Positions 17,790-25,428 of a stretch of 54,911 bases of DNA are shown piece after piece. The stretch is from an uncultured Clostridia bacterium (lineage in GTDB: Bacteria; Bacillota; Clostridia; Christensenellales; Borkfalkiaceae). The notes beneath the pieces were generated by a model, which was not told the DNA's origin, did not search any database, and was given only the letters and a program-made list of their open reading frames with translations. Both the position numbers and the translations under genes were made by a program. The stretch covers positions 1-54,911 of the forward strand of contig CANQHG010000010.1 of NCBI GenBank assembly GCA_947623655.1, given 5' to 3'. Each line of letters starts with the position of its first letter. The first letter of the stretch is position 1.

Positions 17790-18298
17790 CAAAATGGCAG
17801 ATAAGATATGAGATTGGAGCGATAAATTGCACCGACGACCGTACTGCTCTCGATAAACGCATGAACGCTTTCGATGGGGAGCCATCCGCAGACGAGCATC
17901 AGGAAGTAGGCGACGATAAACGCTTCGACAAGACCGAGCACTGCGCCGAGGACCTGGTTTGCGATCGCTGCGGGCTTCAGTCCGTTTACGAGAACCGTGC
18001 CGAGTTTCCCGAGCAAGAACGTGCCGACTCTAACCAGAATGAACAGTCCGACAAATGAGATCGCAATAGAGATCCATTCTGCGAGCGTCGCGTTGTTGAG
18101 TGCGTCCGCGATTGCCGTCACCATGCCGAACCAATTTTCGAGCGCGCCCTTAAAAGCAGTGCACCATACAAAGGGAACAAGGATCGAAAGGACCCAACCT
18201 GCGATTTTACACACGCCTTTCAGGAGCCCGACTTTCGCTCCGATCAAACTGCCGATCAGTAGAACAACAAAAAATACGACGTCTAAGATCCAAGCCAT
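17789..18298 (-). CDS. cvpA: CvpA-family membrane protein
   Basis: A 169-residue protein with four hydrophobic segments (about 4-22, 30-50, 72-95 and 112-140) and Gly-rich turns (GAKVGLLKGVCKIAGW), typical of the CvpA/colicin V production family. Family members affect envelope processes and peptidoglycan-linked functions, but no molecular activity is settled. The ATG at 18298 has a strong AAAGGAGG site; a much longer in-frame extension upstream would read through the promoter and is unlikely. It is monocistronic, with its own promoter and terminator, divergent from yyaC. Confidence 0.85.
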   Translation of the reverse strand: MAWILDVVFFVVLLIGSLIGAKVGLLKGVCKIAGWVLSILVPFVWCTAFKGALENWFGMVTAIADALNNATLAEWISIAISFVGLFILVRVGTFLLGKLGTVLVNGLKPAAIANQVLGAVLGLVEAFIVAYFLMLVCGWLPIESVHAFIESSTVVGAIYRSNLISYLPF

Positions 18299-18317
18299 AT
18301 TTTGCCTCCTTTTTATA

Positions 18318-18346
18318 ATTATATCACAACTTCGATCGTTTGTCGA
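18318..18346 (-). promoter_or_regulatory. Sigma-A promoter for cvpA
   Basis: Minus strand TCGACA (18341-18346) and TATAAT (18318-18323), 17-base spacer. Confidence 0.65.
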
Positions 18347-18406
18347 GATTTTTATTATAAAACATGAGAAATGTGGGAACAAATTAGTATCCCTTGGAGG
18401 TCTATT

Positions 18407-18943
18407 ATGGAGTATGCTTTTCATTTTTATAACGCCTTGGCCGAAACAGGCCTGATGATGGCTCTGAACAAGTGTTTGGGAGAACTCACCGCCCCGCCCG
18501 TCATTCTCTGCATCGGCAGCGATCTCGCCGTCGGCGACAGCCTTGGCCCGGTCACCGGGACATTGCTTCGAAAGCGTGGGGAGCTTATGGGCTATGTCTA
18601 CGGCACGCTGAAAAACCCCGTGACGGCGAAAGAAGTAAAATATGTCGACAGTTTCCTCAGAAAAACGCACCCGAACAGCAAGATCATCGCCGTCGACGCC
18701 GCGGTGGGGGAAGAGAGCGACATCGGGCTTATCAAAGTAATCGACGCGCCGCTCAAACCGGGCACCGGCGCAAACAAGAGGCTCGGGCGCGTAGGAGACA
18801 TCTCTATCCTCGGGATCGTGGCGAAAAAGTCGGCGTTCGCGTACTCGCTCATCAACCTCACCCGCTTCAACGTCGTCTATTCGATGTCCGAAATTATTGC
18901 CGGCGCAGTTTCTTCATACTCTCTCCAGCGGGCAGTTGTGTGA
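18407..18943 (+). CDS. yyaC: YyaC-like spore protein (DUF1256)
   Basis: The 178-residue protein matches the YyaC/DUF1256 family, which resembles the germination protease GPR in fold and is confined largely to endospore formers. Typical blocks are ILCIGSDLAVGDSLGPVTG (near residue 36), YGTLKNPVTAKEV, IIAVDAAVG and KRLGRVGDISILGIV. The ATG at 18407 has TTGGAGG 7 bases upstream. It is one of few plus-strand genes on this arm and faces away from cvpA. Its presence suggests that the organism sporulates or descends from a spore former. In Bacillus subtilis yyaC also lies close to the par genes near the origin. Confidence 0.88.
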   Translation: MEYAFHFYNALAETGLMMALNKCLGELTAPPVILCIGSDLAVGDSLGPVTGTLLRKRGELMGYVYGTLKNPVTAKEVKYVDSFLRKTHPNSKIIAVDAAVGEESDIGLIKVIDAPLKPGTGANKRLGRVGDISILGIVAKKSAFAYSLINLTRFNVVYSMSEIIAGAVSSYSLQRAVV

Positions 18944-19029
18944 TTTTTTAACAATTTATTTGTTATGTTTGTGGAAAAATGATAAATTTTTTCATAAAAT
19001 ATCATTTGGAAAAATTTTCCATGCCCGCA

Positions 19030-19058
19030 TTGACGAAACAAACAGAATGGAGTACAAT
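19030..19058 (+). promoter_or_regulatory. Sigma-A promoter for the 76-residue protein gene
   Basis: TTGACG (19030-19035) and TACAAT (19053-19058) with a 17-base spacer. Confidence 0.75.
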
Positions 19059-19089
19059 AGAGAAAAATTCAATAAAGGAGAATAAAACC

Positions 19090-19320
19090 ATGGTAAAAAC
19101 CATCAGAAAAAAGGTTTATGATACCGAGGCTTCCACGATGGTAAAGAAAGTTGCTTATAGTTATTGGGGAGATCCCGCAGGCTATGAGACGACCCTTTAT
19201 CAGACCGAAGACGGCAGCTACTTCCTCTACACGAACGGAGGCGAGGCTTCTCCCTATCCCGTAGAGGATATCGTGTCAATGTCTAAGGCCAACGCGAAGA
19301 AATGGCTCGAAGAGAACTAA
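19090..19320 (+). CDS. Small conserved protein, function unknown
   Basis: A 76-residue soluble protein. The pattern VYDTEASTMV...YWGDPAGYETTLYQTEDGSYFLYTNGGE, ending in a helix KANAKKWLEEN, resembles a family of small proteins common in gut Firmicutes and often carried by mobile elements. It has no assigned function. The real start is the ATG at 19090 with AAAGGAG 8 bases upstream and a near-consensus promoter; upstream in-frame ATGs lie in the promoter region. It is monocistronic with a strong terminator, so it may be well expressed. Confidence 0.75.
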   Translation: MVKTIRKKVYDTEASTMVKKVAYSYWGDPAGYETTLYQTEDGSYFLYTNGGEASPYPVEDIVSMSKANAKKWLEEN

Positions 19321-19336
19321 AGCGCCAACAAAAAAA

Positions 19337-19367
19337 AGAACTCTGCATGAGCAGAGTTCTTTTTTTT
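19337..19367 (+). terminator. Strong bidirectional terminator
   Basis: Arms AAGAACTCTGC and GCAGAGTTCTT around ATGA, with A-run before and T-run after. It can also stop the jag transcript from the other side. Confidence 0.88.
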
Positions 19368-19453
19368 GTTGGTTGCGTTGAAAGGAGCCGTTGCGCGACC
19401 TTGCGCAACAGTTCCAGATAATGGCGTCCCGTCGGTCTCCCACGGGGAAGCCC

Positions 19454-20344
19454 TTATTCTTCGTCTGTAGGTGAAGAGGGGGCCTCGTTCTCTTTTGTCT
19501 CCTCGTCGTTTGCGTTGCCGAGGAATGTGCCGAAGAAGCCCGAGAAGCCGCCCTTCTTATAGCCGGGCGTTCCGCCGCGCGAAAAACTCGTTCCCGACGA
19601 CTCGGGCGTCGCCTCGGAGGGCAGATCTCTGTGCTCGTACGTCTTCTTTCTCTCGCCGCCATACTTGGGGCCTTCCCTTCTCGGACGGTCTTTGGCGTTC
19701 TTTCTGCCGCCTCTCCTGTCGTCCTGCTTCATGTTCTTGGGCGTGATGACGACAAAGCGGTTGGGCTCTTTTCCTTCGCTCTTGGTGAAGACTTCCTCGG
19801 AGTTTGCGAGGGCGGAGTGGATGATGCGCCGCTCATAGGGGTTCATGGGTTCGAGGCGGACGCGTTTTCTGAGCCGCACGGCCTTTGCCGCAAGCTTTTC
19901 GGCGACGCGTTTTAACGTCTCTTCGCGCTCTTCGCGGTAGTTCCCGCAGTCAACGACGACGCGCTTATACTCATGTCTGCCCGTGTTGGCAACGGCGCCC
20001 GCGAGCACCTGAATGGCGTCGATGACTTCGCCGCGCCTGCCGATAATGCCCTTTGCGCCGTCTGCCTGCAATTCAATGACGATCTTCTCGTCCTCGCCGG
20101 CGAGGGTGGGGGCCGCCTCCGTCCCGATCAGAGGCAAGAGCCCCTCGAGGAACTTCACGGCTCTCTGGCCGTCTGTGAGTTTTTCTTTGACCGTAAGCTT
20201 GACCTGCGCGGGGATGGACCCGAAGAGGCGCTTTTTGCCCTCCTCGAGGACTTCGATCTCCACGTCGTCGCGGGTGAGTCCGAGCTCCTTGAGCCCCGCT
20301 TCCACGGCTTCTTCCGCTGTTTTGCCGCTGAATGTCTTTTCCAT
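19454..20344 (-). CDS. jag: Jag/KhpB RNA-binding protein
   Basis: RNA-binding protein linked to cell elongation and to the YidC/SpoIIIJ locus; about 296 residues. Domain order: Jag-N (about 1-50, KTFSGKTAEEAVEAGL), a KH domain with the GxxG loop GIIGRRGE (near residue 99), then an R3H domain (NPYERRIIHSAL). A long basic, Gly/Arg-rich tail carries phase-separation-like character and a short acidic end. The ATG at 20344 has GAGG upstream and gives the family N-terminus; 20 extra in-frame residues upstream overlap the yidC end and are not needed. It is the last gene of the rpmH-rnpA-yidD-yidC-jag operon. Confidence 0.92.
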   Translation of the reverse strand: MEKTFSGKTAEEAVEAGLKELGLTRDDVEIEVLEEGKKRLFGSIPAQVKLTVKEKLTDGQRAVKFLEGLLPLIGTEAAPTLAGEDEKIVIELQADGAKGIIGRRGEVIDAIQVLAGAVANTGRHEYKRVVVDCGNYREEREETLKRVAEKLAAKAVRLRKRVRLEPMNPYERRIIHSALANSEEVFTKSEGKEPNRFVVITPKNMKQDDRRGGRKNAKDRPRREGPKYGGERKKTYEHRDLPSEATPESSGTSFSRGGTPGYKKGGFSGFFGTFLGNANDEETKENEAPSSPTDEE

Positions 20345-20391
20345 AATATTCCTCTTGCGAACCATATTTTCAGGGCGATGCCCCGTATCGA

Positions 20392-21864
20392 TCATTTCAT
20401 CCAAGGCAGTTTTCGGGTATGTTCCTCAACAAACGCCTTTTCTTCTTTTTTCTTGAATATCTTCCCTAAGATGAGATTGGTAAGAAGGGTAACGATGATG
20501 CCGACGATACTGCTCATCGTCATATAAATAGAGAATGCCGCACTGTAGGAGAACGAGAAGAACGCATAGATGAGCGGCATGACGACGAGCATCACTTTTT
20601 GCGTCATGGCGCCCTGCCCGTCGACGGTCTGATATTTATTCGCCGTCTTATTGCTCTTCATCGCGATGAACTGCGAGAGGAGCATAAACCCGATCGAGAG
20701 CACGATGAGGATGAAGTATCCGTTCGCCGCCTCTTTTTCTTCGATCATCGAATAGGTGAGCGCTTCGTATTTTTCGGGCGTGAGAAGGGCGGTGAGGTTC
20801 TCTTTCTTGCCTTCCGCCGTCACGACCTGTACGGTGCGGAACTCCGATTGGAAATCGTCGTAAGAGGGGATCGGGTGATCGTACGAGACGTCGGGATACC
20901 ACACGTTCTTGATCCACAAAAAGCTGGGATCGTCCTCGCGGAACCGCACTGCGGCGGCGTCTGAACCAAGCGCCTTGAGATATTCGGAAGCGGCGGCCGA
21001 CAAATTGTCTTCGGAAGCTTTGTCTCCCGCCGTATAAGCTTGGGCGGCTTCCACCGCTTTTTTGACGTTTTCGCCTTCTTCGGCGGCATGCTTCACGATC
21101 TCGGCCGCAAAACGGTCTAAATCAAGCTTATGTTCGCGCGCCACGGCGTCCGTTGTGAGATTATAATAGTAGAAGATGTAATTGTCGGCGTTTTTGCTCT
21201 TGACGGTGAGATATCTGACGGCGTTTTCACCCTCGCCGATCTCCGTCATCGTATAGGCGATATCCCCCTCAACGGGCAGATCCGCGCCGTTTTGCCACGT
21301 CACGGTGTAAGTTTCCGTCTGTCCGTCGACCGTGCGGGTAAATTCCGTTACGCCGTCGTGTTCCGACATCGAAAAATCGACTGCATCCACGCCCTTCGCG
21401 AGCACGGCCGCATTGTAGCTCTCGGACATTTTCACGAAGTTGTTGAGGTTTGCATATTGCGAATAGGCGCGGAAGCCCTGCCATGCCACGATGAGGATGA
21501 CGAGGGAAACGATCATGGGAAGACATGCGCCGAGCATGCTGTAGCCGCTCTTTTTTTGCAGTTCGAACATCTTCTCGTTGTACATCTGCTTGTCGTTCGC
21601 ATACTGTTTCTGCAACTTTTCGAGCTCGGGCTGCATCTGCTGCATGATGAGATTTTGTTTTCTCGACATCACGCGCTGGTAGATGTCGAAAGGCAGCGTG
21701 ATCGCCTTGAGGACGAGGTTGAACATGATGATGCCGACGCCCACGATGCCGACGCCCTCGATGATGATACGGGCAAAATGACCGAGCCAGTCGAGCCCGA
21801 TCTGATACCCCGTGGGAAGGACCATGATGTCCGCCATTGCGCCCAGCAAAGATAAAAACTGCAT
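20392..21864 (-). CDS. yidC: YidC/Oxa1/SpoIIIJ membrane insertase with a large insert
   Basis: Insertase for membrane proteins, 490 residues. The Oxa1 core is recognisable: the first core helix (about 36-58) followed by the cytosolic helical hairpin rich in Gln, Lys and Met (60-108), then a helix (108-130). Core helices resume at about 381-405, 423-445 and 448-470, followed by a basic tail. Between residues about 150 and 375 is an extra external-side domain that typical 260-280-residue Firmicutes YidC proteins lack. The hydrophilic groove residue of the first helix is Lys (NLVLKAITLPF) where Arg is usual. There is no lipobox. The ATG at 21864 has a GGAG site; longer versions overlap yidD. Confidence 0.93.
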   Translation of the reverse strand: MQFLSLLGAMADIMVLPTGYQIGLDWLGHFARIIIEGVGIVGVGIIMFNLVLKAITLPFDIYQRVMSRKQNLIMQQMQPELEKLQKQYANDKQMYNEKMFELQKKSGYSMLGACLPMIVSLVILIVAWQGFRAYSQYANLNNFVKMSESYNAAVLAKGVDAVDFSMSEHDGVTEFTRTVDGQTETYTVTWQNGADLPVEGDIAYTMTEIGEGENAVRYLTVKSKNADNYIFYYYNLTTDAVAREHKLDLDRFAAEIVKHAAEEGENVKKAVEAAQAYTAGDKASEDNLSAAASEYLKALGSDAAAVRFREDDPSFLWIKNVWYPDVSYDHPIPSYDDFQSEFRTVQVVTAEGKKENLTALLTPEKYEALTYSMIEEKEAANGYFILIVLSIGFMLLSQFIAMKSNKTANKYQTVDGQGAMTQKVMLVVMPLIYAFFSFSYSAAFSIYMTMSSIVGIIVTLLTNLILGKIFKKKEEKAFVEEHTRKLPWMK

Positions 21865-21874
21865 AAATTCTCCG

Positions 21875-22120
21875 TTAAAGGAGCCATTTGCGCTTCCAGA
21901 ATACCTCGGGAGCGGGGTCGATCCCGCCCTTCGAAAGGGGATTGCAGCGCAAAATTCTCCACATTCCAAGCAAAATTCCCACGACGACGCCCCAATTATT
22001 GATGCACCGCTTGGTGTATTCCGAACAGGTTGGGGTGTAGAGGCAGGTGTGTTTCGAAAAATACTTCTGATAGAAGCATATCATACGAATGCACAGTCCC
22101 CGCAAAACGGGCCTGTACAT
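21875..22120 (-). CDS. yidD: Membrane protein insertion efficiency factor YidD
   Basis: Small cytosolic-side membrane-associated protein that aids YidC-dependent insertion. The family signature is complete: FYQKYFSKHTCLYTPTCSEYTKRCI then RILRCNPLSKGGIDPAPE. With the ATG at 22120 it has 81 residues, close to the family size. A TTG at 22177 would add 19 residues and overlap the end of rnpA by 17 bases; that alternative has a modest GAGAG site and cannot be excluded. The gene sits between rnpA and yidC as in most bacteria. Confidence 0.92.
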   Translation of the reverse strand: MYRPVLRGLCIRMICFYQKYFSKHTCLYTPTCSEYTKRCINNWGVVVGILLGMWRILRCNPLSKGGIDPAPEVFWKRKWLL

Positions 22121-22160
22121 GTTCCGCCGCAGATATCTGAGGTTCTCGGCGAAAATTGTT

Positions 22161-22490
22161 TTAAGCCGAATGTTCAATGAGCTTCTCTCTCTCGAGAATT
22201 TTCCCTATGTCTCTATAAAAGGCAGAGAAAGAATACTCCGCGCCGACGTGCGGAATGAGGAGAACGGAGCAAGGCAAAAGATCGGGCGTATACCGCGAAA
22301 AGGCCGCCCTCAGCAGCCGCTTGATGCGGTTCCGCCGCACGCTCTTTCCGTACTTCTTCCCGACGCAGACCGCCATTTTCAGACGGTCGGACGGAACATA
22401 GACGACGGTGAGCGTGGGCGCATAAACCCTTTTTCCGATTCTGTGGACAGAAGCGATCTCTTTCTGCTTCTTCAGCCTCAGACAGCGCAT
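22161..22490 (-). CDS. rnpA: Ribonuclease P protein component
   Basis: Protein subunit of RNase P, which removes tRNA 5' leaders together with the catalytic RNA. The 109-residue basic protein has the RNR signature (VRRNRIKRLLRAAF, residues about 51-64) and the typical N-terminus RLKKQKEIASVHRIGKR. It starts 4 bases after rpmH, in the universal rpmH-rnpA pairing, and its end probably overlaps yidD. Confidence 0.95.
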   Translation of the reverse strand: MRCLRLKKQKEIASVHRIGKRVYAPTLTVVYVPSDRLKMAVCVGKKYGKSVRRNRIKRLLRAAFSRYTPDLLPCSVLLIPHVGAEYSFSAFYRDIGKILEREKLIEHSA

Positions 22491-22494
22491 TTTT

Positions 22495-22629
22495 TTACGC
22501 GGAAATGTGCTTTCTGCCCTTGTTTCTTCTTCTCTTCAGCGTGTTTCTGCCGCCCTGCGTCTTCATTCTCTGGCGGAAGCCGTGCACCTTGCTTCTCTGC
22601 CTCTTCTTGGGCTGGTATGTTCTTTTCAT
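22495..22629 (-). CDS. rpmH: 50S ribosomal protein L34
   Basis: A 44-residue, highly basic ribosomal protein beginning [18 protein letters not shown] and ending in GRKHISA, diagnostic for bL34. The ATG at 22629 has AAGGAG 7 bases upstream. It is the first gene of the rpmH-rnpA-yidD-yidC-jag operon, with a clear promoter at 22665-22693. Confidence 0.97.
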   Translation of the reverse strand: MKRTYQPKKRQRSKVHGFRQRMKTQGGRNTLKRRRNKGRKHISA

Positions 22630-22664
22630 GGCATTTACTCCTTGCGATGATGTATTTCTTTTAG

Positions 22665-22693
22665 ATTATAAAGAATTTACCTGTTTCCGTCAA
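22665..22693 (-). promoter_or_regulatory. Sigma-A promoter for the rpmH operon
   Basis: Minus strand TTGACG (22688-22693) and TATAAT (22665-22670), 17-base spacer. The -35 box lies against the 3' end of dnaN. Confidence 0.85.
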
Positions 22694-22697
22694 GCGA

Positions 22698-23795
22698 TTA
22701 TTGTGCGTTTCTCACGGGTAAAATCAAATACAGCGCGCCTTTTTTCTCCGCATTCTGCAAAATAAAGGGAGAAATAGGTCCGTTGAAAGAGAGCGTAACG
22801 CTCTCTTCGTCGAGCGCTTTCAAGGCGTCGAGAAGATATTTCGCATTCATGGAAATGGTGAGATCTACGCCCTCGATACCGGCAGGTACGCTCTCGGCCA
22901 TGTTGCCGAGGTCGGAAAACGAGGATATCTTCACGAGCCCGCCGCCCATGTCGAGCGTGATGAGATTGTTTTTGTCTCCGCGGATGAGCACGGCCGCGCG
23001 CTCCACGCCCGAGACGAGCTCGGCCTTGGAGAGAGTCGCAACGGTGGTGAAGCGGGTGGGAATGACGTTTTCGCGCTTGATGAATTCGCCGTTATAGAGG
23101 CGGGAAAGCACGGTCATGCCGTCCGTATGCACCAAGAGCATGCCCCCTTCCGTAAAGATCGTGATCTCCTCTTCGTCGTCCGTCAGCATGCGGGAGATCT
23201 CCGTGAGCGTACGCGCGGGACAGATGACCGTTGTCTCGCTGCTCTTGGAGACGATGGGGACGTCCGCGAGCGCCAGACGGTAGCCGTCGAGCGCGAAAGC
23301 CGTGAGACAGTCTTTAAACTCCAGAAGACAACCCTTTAAAACGGGACGGGAGTCGTCTTGCGCGCAGCAGAAAACGGTCTGCGCTACGATCTTTTTGAGT
23401 TCGCCCTGTTTTAAAACAGCGCTGTTTTCCCCGATCGAAAGATTGAGCTTGGGAAACTCCTCGGCGGAGATCGTTTGAAGACACGACGCCGCGTCTTTAT
23501 AGCAAATCTCGAGCCCCTTTTCCGTCGTTCCGACGGAGACTTCTTCGTCAGACAGCTTGCCGATATAGTCGGCAAAGAGCTTGCCGGGGACGCAGACGGC
23601 GCCTTCTTCGAAGATCTCGGCCTTGATCGCCTTGGAAATGGCGAGTTCGCCGTCCGTTGCGAGCAACGTGAGCTCGTCGCCGAACGCCTCGAGTTTGATA
23701 CATTCCATGACGGGCGCCGTCGTTCTCACGGCACACGCCTTGCTCACTTTCATGACCGCTTCCGAAAGGGTCAGGCCGTCGCAGACAAATTTCAT
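22698..23795 (-). CDS. dnaN: DNA polymerase III beta sliding clamp
   Basis: Ring-shaped processivity clamp of the replisome. The 365-residue length is standard and three clamp domains can be followed. Typical blocks are PVLKGCLLEF, the central FALDGYRLAL, and a C-terminal YLILPVRNA that matches the usual peptide-binding end (LIMPVR). The start has CGGAGGG 8 bases upstream and a strong promoter. It borders the candidate origin. dnaA, which normally precedes dnaN, is absent, so dnaN is transcribed alone and rpmH lies next to it. Confidence 0.97.
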   Translation of the reverse strand: MKFVCDGLTLSEAVMKVSKACAVRTTAPVMECIKLEAFGDELTLLATDGELAISKAIKAEIFEEGAVCVPGKLFADYIGKLSDEEVSVGTTEKGLEICYKDAASCLQTISAEEFPKLNLSIGENSAVLKQGELKKIVAQTVFCCAQDDSRPVLKGCLLEFKDCLTAFALDGYRLALADVPIVSKSSETTVICPARTLTEISRMLTDDEEEITIFTEGGMLLVHTDGMTVLSRLYNGEFIKRENVIPTRFTTVATLSKAELVSGVERAAVLIRGDKNNLITLDMGGGLVKISSFSDLGNMAESVPAGIEGVDLTISMNAKYLLDALKALDEESVTLSFNGPISPFILQNAEKKGALYLILPVRNAQ

Positions 23796-23901
23796 CTTTT
23801 TCCCTCCGTTGATGATTAGATTTCAATATAAAAATAATATCAGTAATAATAAAGGCTGTGGAAATGTGGACAAGTTTCCGCTTGTCCCGCCCGATGTCTT
23901 T

Positions 23902-23930
23902 ATTATAGCGAAATCGGCCGAAAAAGGCAA
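23902..23930 (-). promoter_or_regulatory. Sigma-A promoter for dnaN
   Basis: Minus strand TTGCCT (23925-23930) and TATAAT (23902-23907), 17-base spacer. A DnaA-box-like TTGTCCACA lies about 30 bases downstream, in the leader, so DnaA could act on this promoter. Confidence 0.7.
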
Positions 23931-24141
23931 GTAAAACGAGCTGTTTTTCACAAAAGCCGACAAGAAAAGATGTGGACAGCCTGTTGACGGAGCTGTGGAC
24001 AGGCTGTTGAAAAAAGAGGGGATGTGGAAAGAAATTTTCGGTGGATTTTACGGAAAGGAAAAAAAGAGGGGAAGCGGAAAAAGTTATCGACAAAGATTTT
24101 CACACTGTGGAAAATCGGGGAAGAGGCAATCCACAAACGGT

Positions 24142-24170
24142 TGATATTCAAAAAAAAGTATGATATAATC
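24142..24170 (+). promoter_or_regulatory. Sigma-A promoter for rsmG, very close to the start codon
   Basis: TTGATA (24142-24147) and TATAAT (24165-24170) with a 17-base spacer. The ATG of rsmG begins only 6 bases after the -10 box, so the message would be leaderless or start inside the gene. Confidence 0.7.
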
Positions 24171-24175
24171 GGAGT

Positions 24176-24874
24176 ATGCAGAATTACATTCCCGATTTTG
24201 CCGCATTGGAGCGGAAAATAAGCGAAAAACGGGCGCAATTTGATGCGTTCTACGATTTGCTCACCGCATACAATGCAAAGTTCAATCTCACCGCCGTCAC
24301 GGGAAAAGAGGAAGTTTTCCACAAACATTTTCTCGATTCGCTCGCGGGAGAGGGGTTCATTCCCCAAAACGCCCGTTGCGCCGAAGTGGGCTCGGGAGCT
24401 GGGTTCCCCTCTCTGCCCCTCAGGATCGTGCGGGAAGATCTCACGCTTACGCTCATCGAGAGCACGGGGAAAAAATGCAACTTTCTTCGGAGCGCCGTCA
24501 GGGAATTGGAGCTTGAGGGCGTGGAAGTCGTCAATGCGCGCGCCGAGGAGCTCGGCAGGGACGAAAAATACCGCAGCGCGTTCGACGTCTGCTTTGCGCG
24601 GGCGGTCGCCCGCATGAACACGCTGGCGGAGTACTGCATGCCATTTGTCGGGACGGGGGGACTTTTTCTCGCCTACAAATCGGATAACGAAGAGGAGTAC
24701 AGGGAGGCGCTGCACGCGCTCAAACTGTTCGGCGGCGGAAAGAGCGGCTTCGTACGCTACGCGCTTCCGCGCGGCTATGGCGACAGAATGTTGATGTATT
24801 GTGAAAAAATCGGGCCCACGCCGTTGAAATATCCCCGCGGGAGAGGTTTGGAAAGGAGGGATCCCGTTCTATGA
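24176..24874 (+). CDS. rsmG: 16S rRNA (guanine-527-N7)-methyltransferase RsmG
   Basis: SAM-dependent enzyme that methylates G527 (E. coli numbering) in the decoding region of 16S rRNA; formerly gidB. The 232-residue length fits. Motif I is EVGSGAGFPSLPL (near residue 70), the substrate segment NLTAVTGKEEVFHKHFLDSL precedes it, and the Asp/Arg-containing FDVCFARAVARM lies at about 137. The ATG at 24176 is just 6 bases after a near-perfect -10 box; a TTG 10 codons later is an alternative. It is the first rightward gene from the origin and overlaps the next gene by ATGA. Confidence 0.95.
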   Translation: MQNYIPDFAALERKISEKRAQFDAFYDLLTAYNAKFNLTAVTGKEEVFHKHFLDSLAGEGFIPQNARCAEVGSGAGFPSLPLRIVREDLTLTLIESTGKKCNFLRSAVRELELEGVEVVNARAEELGRDEKYRSAFDVCFARAVARMNTLAEYCMPFVGTGGLFLAYKSDNEEEYREALHALKLFGGGKSGFVRYALPRGYGDRMLMYCEKIGPTPLKYPRGRGLERRDPVL

Positions 24875-25320
24875 GATGCGCTTTGACGGGCCACAGGAAT
24901 CTGCCGTCGGCGTTCGACGTCAACAAGCTCTACGACTATCTTGAAGCCGTCGTGCTCGAGGGGTACGATACGTTTTATTGCGGCATGGCGCGGGGTTTCG
25001 ACCTGAAAGCGCTCGATTGCCTCGTCGCGCTCGGCAGAAAATACAGACTCAGGCTCGTTGCCTGCATTCCCTATCCCGGACAGGAAAAAAATTTTACCGA
25101 CGAAGACAGGACGCAGTACAGCCGCCTGCTCGAATGGTGCGACGAAAAGATCGTGCTCTATCGGCACTATTGCGTATGGAGCTATCATGCGCGTGACCGC
25201 TATATGGTAGATAATGCGGACCTCGTGATCGCCTATTGCACCAAAGACAGCGGCGGCACCGCCTACACGGTGAGCTATGCGAAAAAAAAGGGCGTGGAAG
25301 TCCGCACCGCCGCTTTCTGA
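24871..25320 (+). CDS. YpsA-like SLOG-family protein (DUF1273)
   Basis: A 149-residue protein with the SLOG (SMF/DprA-LOG) nucleotide-binding fold of the YpsA family. The N-terminus CALTGHRNLP, the GMARGFDLKALD turn (about residue 38) and VDNADLVIAYC followed by GGTAYTVSYAKKKG define it. SLOG proteins bind nucleotides or nucleotide-derived ligands; B. subtilis YpsA has been linked to cell division and stress. The start codon overlaps the rsmG stop (ATGA), so the two are translationally coupled in one operon. Confidence 0.85.
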   Translation: MRCALTGHRNLPSAFDVNKLYDYLEAVVLEGYDTFYCGMARGFDLKALDCLVALGRKYRLRLVACIPYPGQEKNFTDEDRTQYSRLLEWCDEKIVLYRHYCVWSYHARDRYMVDNADLVIAYCTKDSGGTAYTVSYAKKKGVEVRTAAF

Positions 25321-25369
25321 TCGCGGCTTTCAAGAAACGGAAATCTTCAAAAATCGACACATATTGCAC

Positions 25370-25398
25370 AAAAAAGACCGTTTGCGCGGGCTTTTTTC
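25370..25398 (+). terminator. Terminator after the rsmG operon
   Basis: Hairpin AAAAAAG-A-CCG/CGG-G-CTTTTTT with one internal mismatch and a T-run. Confidence 0.6.
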
Positions 25399-25428
25399 TT
25401 TTATACTCCAAGGAAACAGGAGTAGAAT

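Larger units (their letters stand above)
23796..24175. other. Candidate replication origin (oriC)
   Basis: An AT-rich intergenic region between divergent dnaN and rsmG with clustered DnaA-box-like 9-mers (consensus TTATCCACA). On the minus strand: TTGTCCACA (23865-23873), CTGTCCACA (23971-23979 and 23994-24002), TTTTCCACA (24106-24114). On the plus strand: TTATCGACA (24084-24092) and CAATCCACA (24128-24136). None is a perfect match, but the density is far above background. Gene direction switches here, leftward on the left and rightward on the right. parS sites lie 6 kb away. Confidence 0.75.
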
